Shown one piece after another: positions 33,201 to 42,748 of a stretch of 64,000 nt of DNA. Position 1 is the first letter of the stretch, and each line of letters opens with the position of its first letter. Made by a program: the position numbers and the translations under genes. The DNA is from Euonymus europaeus (lineage: Eukaryota; Streptophyta; Magnoliopsida; Celastrales; Celastraceae): positions 16,895,996 through 16,959,995 of the forward strand of contig OY756968.1 in the NCBI GenBank assembly GCA_963580455.1, written 5' to 3'. Below the pieces are notes generated by a model. The model worked only from the letters and a program-made list of their open reading frames with translations. It had not been told where the DNA came from and ran no database searches.

Positions 33201-34220
33201 AGTGTAAACAGTCCCATCATACATTTTTAGTTTGATAGTTCCAATGCCGACAATCTTCAGGATGTGATCATTACCCATGAACACTGATCCTCCTGAGATT
33301 GGTTTATACTGATGAAACCATTCTCTTCGTGAGGTCATGTGCCATGTAGCACCTGAATCAATAATCCAGGTATCACTAAAGTTCCTTTCACCTTCTGTGA
33401 TCGGCATTGCTTCAATATATAAAATTTCACCATCATCTGGGGTACTTGCCACATTTCCTTGAGAGTTCTTCTCTTCGTTCTTCTTCTTCCAACAATCCTT
33501 CTTCAGGTGTCCTTTCTTGCCACAAAAGTAGCATTTAAAATTCTTCTTACTCCTTGATTTGGACCTGCCATGATTTTGGCTCCCACTTGAGCCACGTTCC
33601 ATTGGTCTCCCTCTTTCCATCGTTAAAGCCTCAACTTGATGTGAACCGGCCAACCTGTCCTCCTTGTTTTTGCGCCTATTTTCTTCTTCCAGAATAGCAG
33701 CGGCAATATCATCAAAGACTAGGTATTCCGTGAGAACATTGTTAGTGAGGTTGATGATGAGTTGATCATATGAGTCTGGTAGACTTTGGAGTAAAAGTTC
33801 CGCACGTTCAACTGGTTCTACTTTATATCCCAACGATGTGAGTTGAGAAAACATAGTATTCAATGAGTTGATGTGCTCTGTCACCGAAGTAGATTCAATC
33901 ATACGAAGAGTGTAGAGTTTCCTCTTCAGAAAAATCTTGTTGTGGAGAGACTTCGCCTCATATAGTTTGGTGAGATGATCCCAGATTTCCTTTGCAGTTT
34001 TCTTTTCTTCTATACTTGAAAGTACACCATCAGATAATGCCAAATGAAGATTGGCAATTGCGATGCCATCCATTTCACTCCACTTTTCATCTGTGACTCC
34101 AGTGGGCTTATTATCAATAGCCGCCAGACAGTTATCTTTTCTCAAGATAGCCTTAATCTTCAATTTCCATAATGAGAAATTACTCCCATTGAACTTCTCA
34201 ATTTCATGTTTCGCTGCCAT
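30285..34220 (-). CDS. Gag-pol polyprotein of the Tork/Tnt1-like copia element, intact
   Basis: One open frame of 1311 codons. Residues 1-190 are copia gag (starts MAAKHEIEKFNGSNFSLWK). The zinc knuckle is C230-x2-C233-x4-H238-x4-C243. Protease has D288-S-G. Integrase has the HHCC finger (H422, H427, C453, C456) and the triad D483, D545 (SDNGGEY) and E581. An acidic linker spans about 700-760. Reverse transcriptase has D904 (QLDVKTAFL) and YVDD at 991-994. RNase H has D1163, E1204 (STTEAEY) and D1239. It ends VMTKPITTDKFQ...GLADT. Gene order gag-PR-IN-RT-RH is copia. No catalytic residue is missing, so the protein could package RNA, reverse transcribe and integrate. Expression is from the 5' LTR. 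The ATG is 300 bases inside the LTR and starts the conserved gag N-terminus. The Tork assignment is from similarity to Tnt1-type proteins by eye. Confidence 0.97.
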   Translation of the reverse strand: MAAKHEIEKFNGSNFSLWKLKIKAILRKDNCLAAIDNKPTGVTDEKWSEMDGIAIANLHLALSDGVLSSIEEKKTAKEIWDHLTKLYEAKSLHNKIFLKRKLYTLRMIESTSVTEHINSLNTMFSQLTSLGYKVEPVERAELLLQSLPDSYDQLIINLTNNVLTEYLVFDDIAAAILEEENRRKNKEDRLAGSHQVEALTMERGRPMERGSSGSQNHGRSKSRSKKNFKCYFCGKKGHLKKDCWKKKNEEKNSQGNVASTPDDGEILYIEAMPITEGERNFSDTWIIDSGATWHMTSRREWFHQYKPISGGSVFMGNDHILKIVGIGTIKLKMYDGTVYTIKEVRHVEGLRKNLLSLGQIDSLGYKIQTQDGIMKIIRGALVVMKAEKLNSNLYKLKGETILEAEASVVSSSSKDEPAMKWHLKLGHMSERGLRILSEKNLLPGLTKVSLPFCEHCVTSKQNRLKFSLSSSRSKDILELIHSDVWQAPVISLGGAKYFVSFIDDYSRRCWVYPIKRKMDVFPVFKIFKARVELESGKRIKCLRSDNGGEYTGDEFDVFCNKEGIKRQFTTAYTPQQNGVAERMNRTLLERTRAMLRTAGLAKGFWAEAVKTACYLINRSPSTAIELKTPMEMWTGKPTDYSKLHTFGSVVYVMFNAQERTKLDPKSRKCIFLGYADGVKGYRLWDPTAHKVIISRDVIFIEDKLKDKSDDSTEKKNSETTIVQTENKSKNEVASEAAPEHEVEEHVESETQVEAPTEVPKIRRSTREKRLPAWHSEYVTECNVAYCLLTEDGEPSTFHEARNSSDASLWMTAMQEEIEALHKNNTWNLISLPRGRKAIGNKWVYKIKRDSNDQVERYRARLVVKGYAQKEGIDFNEIFSPVVRLTTVRVVLAMCTFDLHLEQLDVKTAFLHGELEEEIYMLQPEGFAEEGKENLVCRLNKSLYGLKQAPRCWYKRFDSFIISLGYNRLSSDHCTYYKRFEEDNDFIILLLYVDDMLVAGPNIDRVQELKAQLAREFDMKDLGPANKILGMQIHRDRNSRKIWLSQKNYLQKILRRFNMQGCKPVSTPLSANFKLSSSMCTSNEAERMEMSRVPYASAVGSLMFAMICTRPDIAQAVGVVSRYMANPGKEHWNTVKRILRYIRGTSDAALCYGGSEFTVRGYVDSDFAGDLDKRKSTTGYVFTLAGGAVSWVSKLQTAVALSTTEAEYMAATQACKEAIWLQRLLEELGHKQEKMILFCDSQSALHIARNPGYHSRTKHIGVQYHFVREVVEDGSVDMQKIHTDENLADVMTKPITTDKFQWCRSSYGLADT

Positions 34221-34505
34221 TGCTTTTTATCACAATCAAGTACTTTGTGAACAGTACCGTGAATAGTACCTCCAAATTAGTTCCCAGGAAAGAGTGGGGG
34301 CCTTCCGTTTAAAACGGCGCGCAATTAAATAACCGCACTTTCCTAGACAGAACTTCTTTTAGATAGTACTTCCACACAACCGTACCACGAATACTTGATC
34401 AAAAATCTCAAGAAAACTTTTCTGATGTGGAAGGTCAGACAATGCTGCAACCACAGAGCATACTCAGATTTTCAAGAGAACAAGCAAATCCCGAACCAAC
34501 CAATC

Positions 34506-34517
34506 CCTCCGATACCA
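34506..34517 (-). other. Primer-binding site of the Tork-like element
   Basis: TGGTATCGGAGG on the minus strand, two bases inside the 5' LTR, resembles the usual copia site TGGTATCAGAGC complementary to initiator tRNA-Met, with two mismatches. Confidence 0.8.
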
Positions 34518-34862
34518 CTTGTTGTAAATTGACGGTCCGGATCGAGCAGGATTGCAGCTTCCAATGAACTTGAAATAAGAAAGGCGAAATTGGACACACA
34601 GATTTTACGTGGAAAACCCCTAATGAACAGGGTAAAAACCACGGACCAGTATAGAAGAATTCACTATGGAGTAGATGATTACAACCTTCTCTCTAATGTA
34701 ACAAGAAGAGAACAATGACACTCTCTCTTGAAACTAGGAGAAAAAACTAAAACCCTCTCAACACAAAACCTCTCTTTTCTCCCTCACTCTCACCTCTCTC
34801 TTTCTCTCTCAAACACTTGTTTTTTGTTTTTTTGGTGTGTCTTACAAATGAGAGATCATGCC

Positions 34863-34870
34863 TTTATATA
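34863..34870 (-). promoter_or_regulatory. TATA box of the Tork 5' LTR
   Basis: TATATAAA on the minus strand (GCCTATATAAAGG), about 130 bases into the LTR in sense orientation. It should position the retrotransposon transcript start about 30 bases further left. Confidence 0.75.
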
Positions 34871-34931
34871 GGCTTAGAGTGATGTCAATCTTGTAATTTA
34901 CAAGAATTAGGCAACCTACCATTGTTAAAAA

Positions 34932-34973
34932 TGTTGAATGTTGAATGTTGAATATTGAATGTTGAATGTTGAA
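34932..34973 (-). repeat. Six-unit heptamer array in the Tork U3 region
   Basis: Six consecutive 7-base units read TTCAACA (one TTCAATA) on the minus strand, about 60 bases upstream of the TATA box. The identical array is in the 3' LTR at 30139-30180. Short U3 repeats act as enhancers in other copia elements such as Tnt1; that role here is inference. Confidence 0.85.
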
Positions 34974-35367
34974 ATGATAATTTTCTTCTTGGTGCAACAA
35001 TTATCCCTCTCGTGCCTAGATGAGTCATCTTGTATACTTGCCCACCTTCTATCATCATCTTTATAATTTTTTTCCTTATTTTCTCTTCTCTATCAGAGGT
35101 ATACTTCTTCATATATCCCCTCTTTATGAGATCATTTATCTCATTCTTCAACTGTCCTCAACCATCAATGTTATGGTCATGGTAATTGTGGAACCTACAG
35201 TACTTATTCGAGCTCCTCATTTCGGCAGAAGCTCTCATCCTCTTCAGCCATCTGATCAGGTTTCGCTCACTTATCTCCATGGGTACGTTGTGCAATGAGG
35301 AGTTTAGAGGGTTATAACTGTTGTACCAAGTGGTAAGGCTAATTCTGCTTTCTTGGTAGGTTGATCA

Positions 35368-36348
35368 TGTTAGCAAACGGTATGCTTATTACACATAGCG
35401 AAAGCATTACATCTTGATTTGTGCCTGATCAAATTGCTCCAGTAGATCTCCGATAGTATAGAACCCTCTAGTCAGTCTACCGGAATCACAAAACCAATGG
35501 TTGCCAAAAGTTTTCCGGTGTCACGCACCAAAAGGAGAAAATTTCTCAAATTAGATTTTCTGTTCTTTTCTTTTGATTTATATCAAATTGATATCTCTGC
35601 GTTCCATTATAATGTTGTAACCTTTACAACATTATATAATTGAAGAAAGTGGTGTCGGCATATAATTCAGTCAGCAATCACTTTTGCAAACTTTAATTGA
35701 AACACGGACCCACATATTTAATTAAGGGCTACTGTGCTAGCAGTATCCTTTAATTAATCGGATCCAACCCGATTTACAATAAACCTCATTCAATTAATAA
35801 TTCGATTATTTTCATCACATGTAAATTATCGAATTCACACAGTTCTCCTTTCCAACCTTTAGCAGAACAATTTATGTGTGACTTTCTAGGTTCATTACTG
35901 ATTAGCAATAAGAATTATATCAAACTCTTTGATATTAATTAAAACATATTTTAATCATTTTTTATAAATCATGAGTGACGACTAACAACATATTGTGACT
36001 ACTCAATCAGTGATGAATACTTTCATATGAACATTTAATTACGATTACCATGTAATTGAATCCTTCCACTATACAATATCCCAATTGAGTGAGGATCATG
36101 GATATCCATCAAATTCACTAACTCAATCATATGTCCAAATCCAATAATTTATTGACAAACAAATAATTATTGAAAACACCTTTTCATTAATCATGTAACA
36201 TCAGCCAAGGATATCTGGATCACATAGGATATTTTACTCATTTATTTTGAGGCAATGGATTCCTTGTTGACTGCATACAAGTCTCCATACATAACTAGCT
36301 CAATACATCAAATGTCAATATTTATTCAATAAAGAAATATTTCCAACA
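35368..36348. repeat. Copia-type solo LTR, 981 bp
   Basis: It begins TGTTAGCAAACGGTATGC and ends ATTTCCAACA. ACACATAGCGAAA near the start parallels ACACGCAGCGAAA near the start of the solo LTR at 52059. The flanks, TTGATCA on the left and TTGACA on the right, look like a duplication with one base lost, so the TSD is imperfect. There is no coding content. It interrupts the Tat gag relic. Confidence 0.68.
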
Positions 36349-36720
36349 TTGACAAAATTTAATCACCCATATATAAGACTACTATGTCATCTCTAAAGGT
36401 GTTTATCAACATTCTTTGGAATGTACGTCATCTTGGTGTCCCTTTTTTACTTTTTGTCGACTATCTATCTTGGGTTTCTCTCAAACCTATCTTTTTAGTG
36501 CCAAAATTGGAGTGCTTATTCTTATCATACCTATGGGATGTTGTTTTAGTCTAAGGGTTTTGGGTTACCTTGGTCCTTCGGGCTCCTTGGGATTGCTCTG
36601 CATTATCTTAATGAGGGTTTGGATTTGTTGGAATAGTTGGATGTACCTTTCAGAGGTGAAGAGAAGAGTTGATTGCTTGGGTTGTTGTCCTACATGATTA
36701 TTATGTGTGCTTGTTGAGTA

Positions 36721-37240
36721 TAGGGATGTCAAAAATATCCATACCCAACGGGTACCCGCACAACCCGCCCCAAATTATATGGGTACGTATGACCTGTTAA
36801 TTAACGGGTCGGGTAACTGGTACGGGTATTTTCGTGGGGAAAATAGCGGGGCGGGTTTGTTGAAATCCAACCCGCCTCATACCCGTATATATTATTAATT
36901 ATATATATGTATATTATTTTTAATATATATGTTATTATTTATAAAATTAACAAGAACAAATCAATAAAAAAAATTCATAAAAATATATAATTGGCATATA
37001 TTTAATTTTTTTAGTAAAAGTATTTATTTATTTAAGTATTTATTTATTTATTTATTTATATGTTTGTATAAAACTCATGAATTGGCGGGGCGGGTAAATA
37101 AACGGGGATTTCCCGCCCCAACGGGTACGAGGATGAGCCAATAATTAAAATACCCAACGAGTATTTTAACGGGTATGGGTAAGAATTTTTTAACGGGTAC
37201 AGGGACGGGCGAAGGGGTACCCGCTCCGTTGACATCCCTA
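36721..37240. mobile_element. hAT MITE, 520 bp, 8-bp TSD
   Basis: The ends TAGGGATGTCAA and TTGACATCCCTA are exact inverted copies. TSD GTTGAGTA is perfect at 36713-36720 and 37241-37248. Near both ends are clusters of AACGGGTA, CCCGCCCC and CGGGGCGGGT in an otherwise AT-rich body. It is inserted in the Tat gag relic. No transposase. Confidence 0.95.
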
Positions 37241-37460
37241 GTTGAGTACCAGCAGGGACAAGTGGATTGAGTGGCAGAGGCGGCACTACTAGAGTATGCC
37301 TTTGTGTCCTGAATAGCCCCACATGATGAACTTATTTTGGAGGTGGCAACACGGTCTTTTCATCTTGTCCTCCCGTGGTGGACGTCTCATGATTAGTTGT
37401 TATCATTTTGGTTCTCCTAGGCCTGACCGGTATTAGCCTCTTTTGAGAAGTTTTTTTTCC

Positions 37461-37480
37461 TTTCCACAGACGATGCTAAA
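37461..37480 (-). other. Primer-binding site of the Tat element
   Basis: On the minus strand TTTAGCATCGTCTGTGGAAA directly follows the LTR end. It is a degraded form of the TTGGCGCCGTCTGTGGGAA site typical of Tat-type gypsy elements. Confidence 0.8.
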
Positions 37481-37481
37481 C

Positions 37482-38130
37482 TGATAATGTCAAAATTGTG
37501 CATCCAAGGTGGACTATAATCAGTTTGGTTAGACATGTTTTTGAGATGAATAGCCTACATAGTAAGAAAATGTTAGCTACCTGGAGGAGAGATATGTTCT
37601 CGTGTGGGACCACGCTGATGCTCAAGTTAGTACGATAGTTAGCAATTAGGAGGGCTCAAACTTTGGGGCTCTCTCAACTTTAGGAATAATAGCAAAGCTA
37701 TCATTAAGATTTTACTTTTGTGATCGAGGCTTCTTTTATAAGGGTTGGAAAGTCCTAGTTATATTTGGAGTCCAACTCTCCCTCTCTTATCCCTAAGCGT
37801 GTTTATCAAAGATATAGTCTTGTCGGGATTCTTCTTCTAGTAGGATTTGGATTCTTGAGAGTTGAGTCACCTATTGTATGACGCACACTGGTTGAGACCA
37901 AGGTGTCCATATAGAGACCGACCAAGGTGTCCTCTGAGAAGGATGACCAAGGTGACCTTTGGGGTGAGTATGGCCGAGCTATCCTAAAATGGGATAATCA
38001 AAGTAGATAGCTTCATTGGTATCTTTGAGATCACCTTTTGTGCCGATCGAGATGGTTCAGACATAGCCGGACTAGATCTTTATGTGACACATGTCATGTT
38101 TGGATTGGTAGGATTATTTTGGTACTATCG
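37482..38130 (-). repeat. 5' LTR of the Tat element, 649 bp
   Basis: Ends are short inverted copies: sense start CGATAGTACC (TGATAGTATC in the 3' stub) and sense end GACATTATCA. A minus-strand TATA box TATAAAAG is at 37733-37740. ACCAAGGTGTCC-type motifs repeat at about 37900-37960. The PBS begins one base after the LTR. Confidence 0.8.
37733..37740 (-). promoter_or_regulatory. TATA box of the Tat 5' LTR
   Basis: TATAAAAG on the minus strand (CCAACCCTTATAAAAGAAGCC), about 390 bases into the LTR in sense orientation. It is intact although the coding region is dead. Confidence 0.6.
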
Positions 38131-38889
38131 CTTTATTTTCTCAATTTGTGGGACCCATATCTCTTATACAGACATTTGATTCTCACCTATAATATTGATT
38201 CTCACCTTTATTACATCAAATATCAAGTCAAAAAATTTACAATGTTATACCAATATATCTTGTTGGCTCAGTCACATCAACAAAACATATATCACAGTAC
38301 GTTTTGTTGACCCCAGTAAAAAAAACCATTGTGAATGCTTAGTGTTGATACTTGGTAGTACCATGATGAACAAGCCTACTCATGTGCCTAGTTTTTTGGT
38401 TGATGTACCAAAGACATGTAATATTTGTCACCTATAGAAAATAAATAACTTGTAATGCTAAAAACAATTATATGAAATCTCATTTCATTGAATCAATGAA
38501 GTCAATCTCATTTAATTGTATGTTTATTTTTGTGGTGAATACAGAGGTTTGTAAGCAAGCCAAACTATGTTATCAGAGATAGGGGATACCATTCTTTGTT
38601 ATAATTTACTACAATTTATTTGTAAAACTAAAATCATGGTTTCAAATATATTATAGAGTATTTTTCTCATAATATCATAATGTGAAGACGTTTAAATCAT
38701 ATTCGGTTGACAGACGTATCAGTGATGGCAGAGCAGGCTCTTTGGTTGCTGATAACTACGTGCTTCAAATTCGCTATAAGGTGAGCAAAAAAAAATTAAG
38801 AGGTCCTCTAAGTGTGTTCCCCAGGAAAGATACTTCAATACTTAGTTCATAACATGAGAGAACAAAATATTGAGAACTTGAAGATCGGG
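38131..38889. other. Unassigned; left part resembles a Tourist-like MITE end
   Basis: 38131-38341 shares GGGACCC, TCACATCAACAAAACATAT and a CCATTGTGAATGCT end with the element at 23292-23648 but has no clear left terminus. 38342-38889 shows no coding motif or repeat I can assign. Confidence 0.4.
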
Positions 38890-38897
38890 CTCTCAAG

Positions 38898-41053
38898 TAG
38901 GGATGAAAATGGGTTGGGCCATCCGAGGGTTGCTCGCAGCTATCTTGTTTGAGGCTCTACCCGAGCTTTGGTCATAATGCAAAAGAGTCGAGCTTGGACC
39001 TGATATTGAGTCGGTATAGGGTTTAGGGCCGAGCCCGGACTTGAAGAAGCCCAGCCCTAAAGCCCTAGGCCCTATATATGTAAACATATAAATTATAATA
39101 TACACGTGTATATTAGTATATGTATTTATAAAACATATGTATAAATATATATATATGTATAAATATATATAGATGTACGTATAATATATATATTTGAATA
39201 ACATATATGTGTGTATTAGTGTGTGAGTGTGTGGAACGCCCCGTCCCACGAAACCCTAAATCACGGCTTGTAGTCCAGAACGCTACTTATATTACAGTAT
39301 AAACACACCCCCTATTTAAAACCGATCCACTTCAAGAAGCAATTCCAACCAATATATATATATTTGACCTAATCTGAAATAAGAGCCTCATCATATATAT
39401 TTCAACTAATCACTAACATCCCATTAATATCATCTAAGTATACTATTGTGAATCTTTTTGTTTTCATCCTCATTCCTTAAACCGAACTTTTCCATTTCAT
39501 GTAATGCAATGCATCGTGCTTATGAACAATAATTAATATATCAGCAAATTATATGCAACACATCACCTTCAAGAACACCAAAACCATCATCATATCAGTC
39601 TTATCACCATATTCAATTCAAGCATATAACCGTACACATCACATTCTACAGAGAATATCATAACAGTTTTGTCATCCAGTCATGGTAACCAAACAGCACA
39701 TATAGCTATAACATAAATAAATCATTTATATCACAGTTCACATTTATTCAAGTCATCACCAATTCGATCTCATGAAAACATCCCATCAGTACAAACTATC
39801 ATCATACATAGTCAAATAGACATCACAATCAGTACAAATAATAGCACATAAAATTCACAGATCACAAAGTTCCGTAATACAGTTGAGTACTACTTACTGC
39901 GATATGCTCTCGTAATCCCAATAATTTAATTACAAAGATGAGTTCCTGAAACCCATACAATACCCACAATTATTTATTAATCCCACAATATTTAATTCAT
40001 TTATTAATACCATTAACTTTTAGTCACTTTATTTTATTATCACTATTAAATTACTACATTTAACCTAATACAATTAAATTAATACAATTATTTAATCCTT
40101 AGTTATTTAAATTAATAACCAACTGGGTCAACTCGACCCGATTGTCACTGGTCGCGGGTCTAGAAGACCCGATCACAGCCCAGGCCGGGTCATCGCCATT
40201 GACTGCGCGGTGAGGGTCATGCCTGATACCGGTTGACCGGTTATGACGCGCTGACCTCGTTCCCGTAATCCTTTACCTGAGAAGTTGTCGGAGATAAGTA
40301 GATTCCGGCTCCAACTGACTAGACCTGCAAGCTTCCCCTCCGTCGTTGACTGTCCAAACAGATCCCATTCCATCCAAAAATGACATAATTCAATTCGTCT
40401 CGCCATGACCGTTCGTATTCTTTCCTACCACGTCCCCAACTGTCGCCAGAAAGGCGATCCGGGTTTTCGTCGCCGCCTCCCATGACTGTTTCGATATTCT
40501 GGTTTTAGGGCATCCTCGACTTGCGTGCAATCAAACTTATTTTATTTTATTTTTCTTTTAGCCTCTATTACCTTTTCACCCTTCCATTTTATGTTTAATT
40601 ACACATAACACCCATCCGTAATTACGTACCTGCCACTGAATATATTCCAATTCCCTATTCTAATATTTTTGTAGAAATTCATCATATTTTCATTTCAACT
40701 CTGATTTGAGCGATTCTTGTGCCCCGTACTTTTATTTTATTTTTCTTGCATAATTTATTAAAATTACTTTGAATCAATTTAGATTTCTCTCTATATTGAT
40801 TCCAATTTTTACTCTAATTTCTTCGTAAAATGTGTCAAATCTAAATTTCTTAAAATTTCCCCTGTCATTTAGGTCGGGGTGTTACAGTGTGTGTATATAT
40901 ATATATATACAAGCTCGAGCCTAAAATTTTAAAACAAGTGAATCTCGAGTTCTGTCATTTGAGACCCTGTAGGGATCGGGCCTAATTTCATAGAAAACGG
41001 CCGAGCCCAGGGCTTGTCAAAGCTTGGCTCGACCCGACTCTATTTCATCCCTA
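38898..41053. mobile_element. hAT MITE (496 bp without insert) split by a gypsy solo LTR
   Basis: Ends TAGGGATGAAAATGGGTTGGGCC and, reversed, TAGGGATGAAATAGAGTCGGGTCGAGCC are inverted copies. The perfect 8-bp TSD CTCTCAAG lies at 38890-38897 and 41054-41061. The body contains GAGCCCGGAC, GAGCCCAGGGC and GCTCGACCCGA motifs. The 1655-bp solo LTR plus its 5-bp TSD accounts for the extra length. No transposase. Confidence 0.94.
39232..40886. repeat. Gypsy-type solo LTR, 1655 bp
   Basis: Ends TGGAACGCCCCG and CGGGGTGTTACA are inverted copies at 10 of 12 positions. A perfect 5-bp TSD GTGTG is at 39227-39231 and 40887-40891, although it lies in a TG-rich tract. It has no internal retrotransposon sequence and is inserted within the hAT MITE. 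The ORF at 40173-40406 is not recognisable. Confidence 0.9.
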
Positions 41054-41061
41054 CTCTCAAG

Positions 41062-42743
41062 TATCTATTGAAGGCAATAAATTATGTATTAAAATAGACT
41101 TGGTGGAGCTGCTCTTCTATAGTCCTAGAGAAGTCCTACTCCTTCGTGGAGATGATTCTTATTTTTAGGAAATTCTAGTTATATTGGAAAACGTTCTCGT
41201 TTGGTTTCCTATTGGAGGATGATTCCTCCTGGTGAATTATATTCCTTTGTGGACTTTGAGTAAGATTTCTTGGTCTATTTGTAATACTCCATTTGGCATT
41301 ATTGAGATATAAACCTCGAAGATATTGACTTGATTGAGGAATACAAGCACCCCGATGATAATCGAGCTTTGGGGTGTCAAGTACCTATGTTAGCTTAGAT
41401 AAGATGTGGTGTCTTTAATAGTTGCAACGTGTCTAATGCTTAGTGTAGAGCATTTTTTTATAATCGTATTTGAAAGTTCGGTATTTCTCGCCAAGATCGT
41501 TAGTCAATAAATATGGAAACTAAAATGCAGAAAATAAAAACAAATCAGAACACCATGATTTTATCGACGAAACCTTATTGGAAAAAAGTTTGAGTCTATG
41601 AGCGACCAACCTTGATAAACAATCCACTAATCACAAATCAAGAGTACAACCCTATTTTTGACCTAAACACATAGCTCGTACATCCCATTCATTTAGTTTC
41701 TGTTTAAAATCTCAACTCAATCCACGAAGGATGAGTATGCTTCTAGTTCATCTAGAAGATTTCAACTCCATAAAGATGACCAACATTGACTCCACCAAGA
41801 ACTGTCATTGAACGTCTTCAATGGATCACCAAATAAACAAAGAAAATTCGAAACTTTCTTACTCAAACTAATCTCTCTCAATTTACATGAAAAATCTCAC
41901 CATTAAAACAAAGACCGAAGCTCATATATTTGGGTATTAAGCATTGCTTCCGGTAATATTAACATTTGATAGCCGCTTCGTATATAGTGCCCCATAATGA
42001 TCTTGATACGCTTCTCTAGATTATGATAATATATGTAAAATTATATCCTACAAAAAAAGATAAAACAAAAGTCTCTAATTGAGATTGGTTATTTATCCAC
42101 AAGAGACTCCACATGACATTAAGTATTTATCCACCAAGTGTTTTAACTAAAGTAAAAATCCATTAAATAAAACAAAAGACTTCAAACACATCACATGCTT
42201 ATCTCAAAATTTTCAATTATCTTTATTTTTATTTTTAATTTAAAAGGAAAAAAACCAACAGTATGCTCCACAAACCTGCACTTGTTCAATTTACATTGAT
42301 TAGGGCATGTCTATAATTACTGCTTTTGTGTTTACCGATGCAAGTGTTAATGTGGAGAGATGAACGAATCAAATGAGTAGAATAACTTAGATGAGATTAA
42401 TGGCTTAGATTTGAAGAGATGAAGGGCCCAAGAAGAAGGGTTTAGACATGAGAATGTGTAGAGTCCCTTTATCTCAGTTGTTGACGAGAGATGATCATTG
42501 CCCATAAATAATGGAGGGTTGTCGCTTATTCTTTGTGTTTCTTGAATTTAGGGCCCCAAGCAGCTTTAGTTTGTCCAAACTAAATATTCTTCTGAGCAAT
42601 CCCTTCTTCTAGGTTATTTCTCTTCTCTTCTTTCAACGTACAAGATATCTTCTTTTTCTCCTTCAATAGTTTCGATCATATTTTAGAAAATGCAAGGGCT
42701 TTTTCATCGGGAATGCTTGTCAATGATTCCCCTCATTTGAGGA
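41062..42743. other. Unassigned, probably decayed repeat
   Basis: No ORF with recognisable motifs and no paired termini. CGGTATTTCTCGCC near 41470 and the surrounding AT-rich sequence look like old repeat but cannot be placed. Confidence 0.35.
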
Positions 42744-42748
42744 GGAAA

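Larger units (their letters stand above)
29728..34999 (-). mobile_element. Complete young Ty1/copia retrotransposon (Tork/Tnt1-like)
   Basis: Two LTRs (29728-30206 and 34520-34999) begin TGTTGTAAATTG and end GGTGCAACA on the plus strand. A perfect TSD ATTAT lies at 29723-29727 and 35000-35004. PBS, PPT and one uninterrupted gag-pol ORF are present. The LTRs differ by three substitutions and one single-base indel over 480 bases, so divergence is about 0.6%. At an assumed 1.3e-8 substitutions per site per year this is about 0.24 million years. It sits inside the decayed Tat element between the gag and protease regions. It is the only element here that looks able to move on its own. Confidence 0.97.
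34520..34999 (-). repeat. 5' LTR of the Tork-like element
   Basis: 480 bases, TGTTG...CAACA ends, flanked on the outside by TSD ATTAT (35000-35004). In sense orientation it holds a heptamer array, then the TATA box, then pyrimidine/purine-rich R-U5 sequence with GAGAGAAAG and GAGAGGGTTTTAG stretches. Confidence 0.97.
27530..35330 (-). pseudogene. Tat gag-pol relic, split by the Tork element
   Basis: Gag C-terminus is at about 35230-35080 (NKYCRFHNYHDHN, then LKNEINDLIKRGYMKKY). Protease region at 29550-29270 has VLKILVDN, then a TAG where the active-site Gly should be, then SATNIL and IPLCNFTREPVIP. Reverse transcriptase at about 28830-28300 has LANVVMIMKQNEK, MCVDFIDLNNTCPK and YPLPKIDHLVD with many stops. 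At 28242-28036 the sequence MAPPTNAREIQRLIGRAI (end of RT) runs directly into LRITSINHPQANGQVGVTN (late integrase core), so RNase H and the first half of integrase are deleted. The C-terminal integrase PFEIETIIPVKI (27980) and WNPNNLRRY (27620) follow. Confidence 0.85.
23711..38130 (-). mobile_element. Decayed Tat-type Ty3/gypsy retrotransposon with five nested insertions
   Basis: Minus-strand order: 5' LTR (38130-37482), PBS (37480-37461), gag relic (interrupted by a hAT MITE, a solo LTR and the Tork element), protease, reverse transcriptase, fused integrase relic (to 27530), opposite-strand ORF (24302-26420), PPT (GGAGTAGGGGGCATA, just right of 23835) and a stub of the 3' LTR (23835-23711). 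The PBS form, a gag C-terminus of the NKYCRFHNYHDHN type and an opposite-strand ORF between integrase and 3' LTR are features of Tat/Retand-type elements. The 3' LTR is cut after about 125 bases. Confidence 0.85.

Noticed and set aside
34921..34980. TTGAATG repeats as a CRISPR-like array
   Set aside because: The units are contiguous 7-mers without spacers and occur identically in both LTRs of a retrotransposon.
36416..36697. 93-codon plus-strand ORF rich in hydrophobic residues as a membrane protein
   Set aside because: It lies in the Tat gag relic on the opposite strand; the composition is what antisense of decayed sequence would give.
39060..39220. TATATA-rich stretch as a promoter
   Set aside because: It is simple low-complexity sequence in the body of a hAT MITE with no downstream gene.
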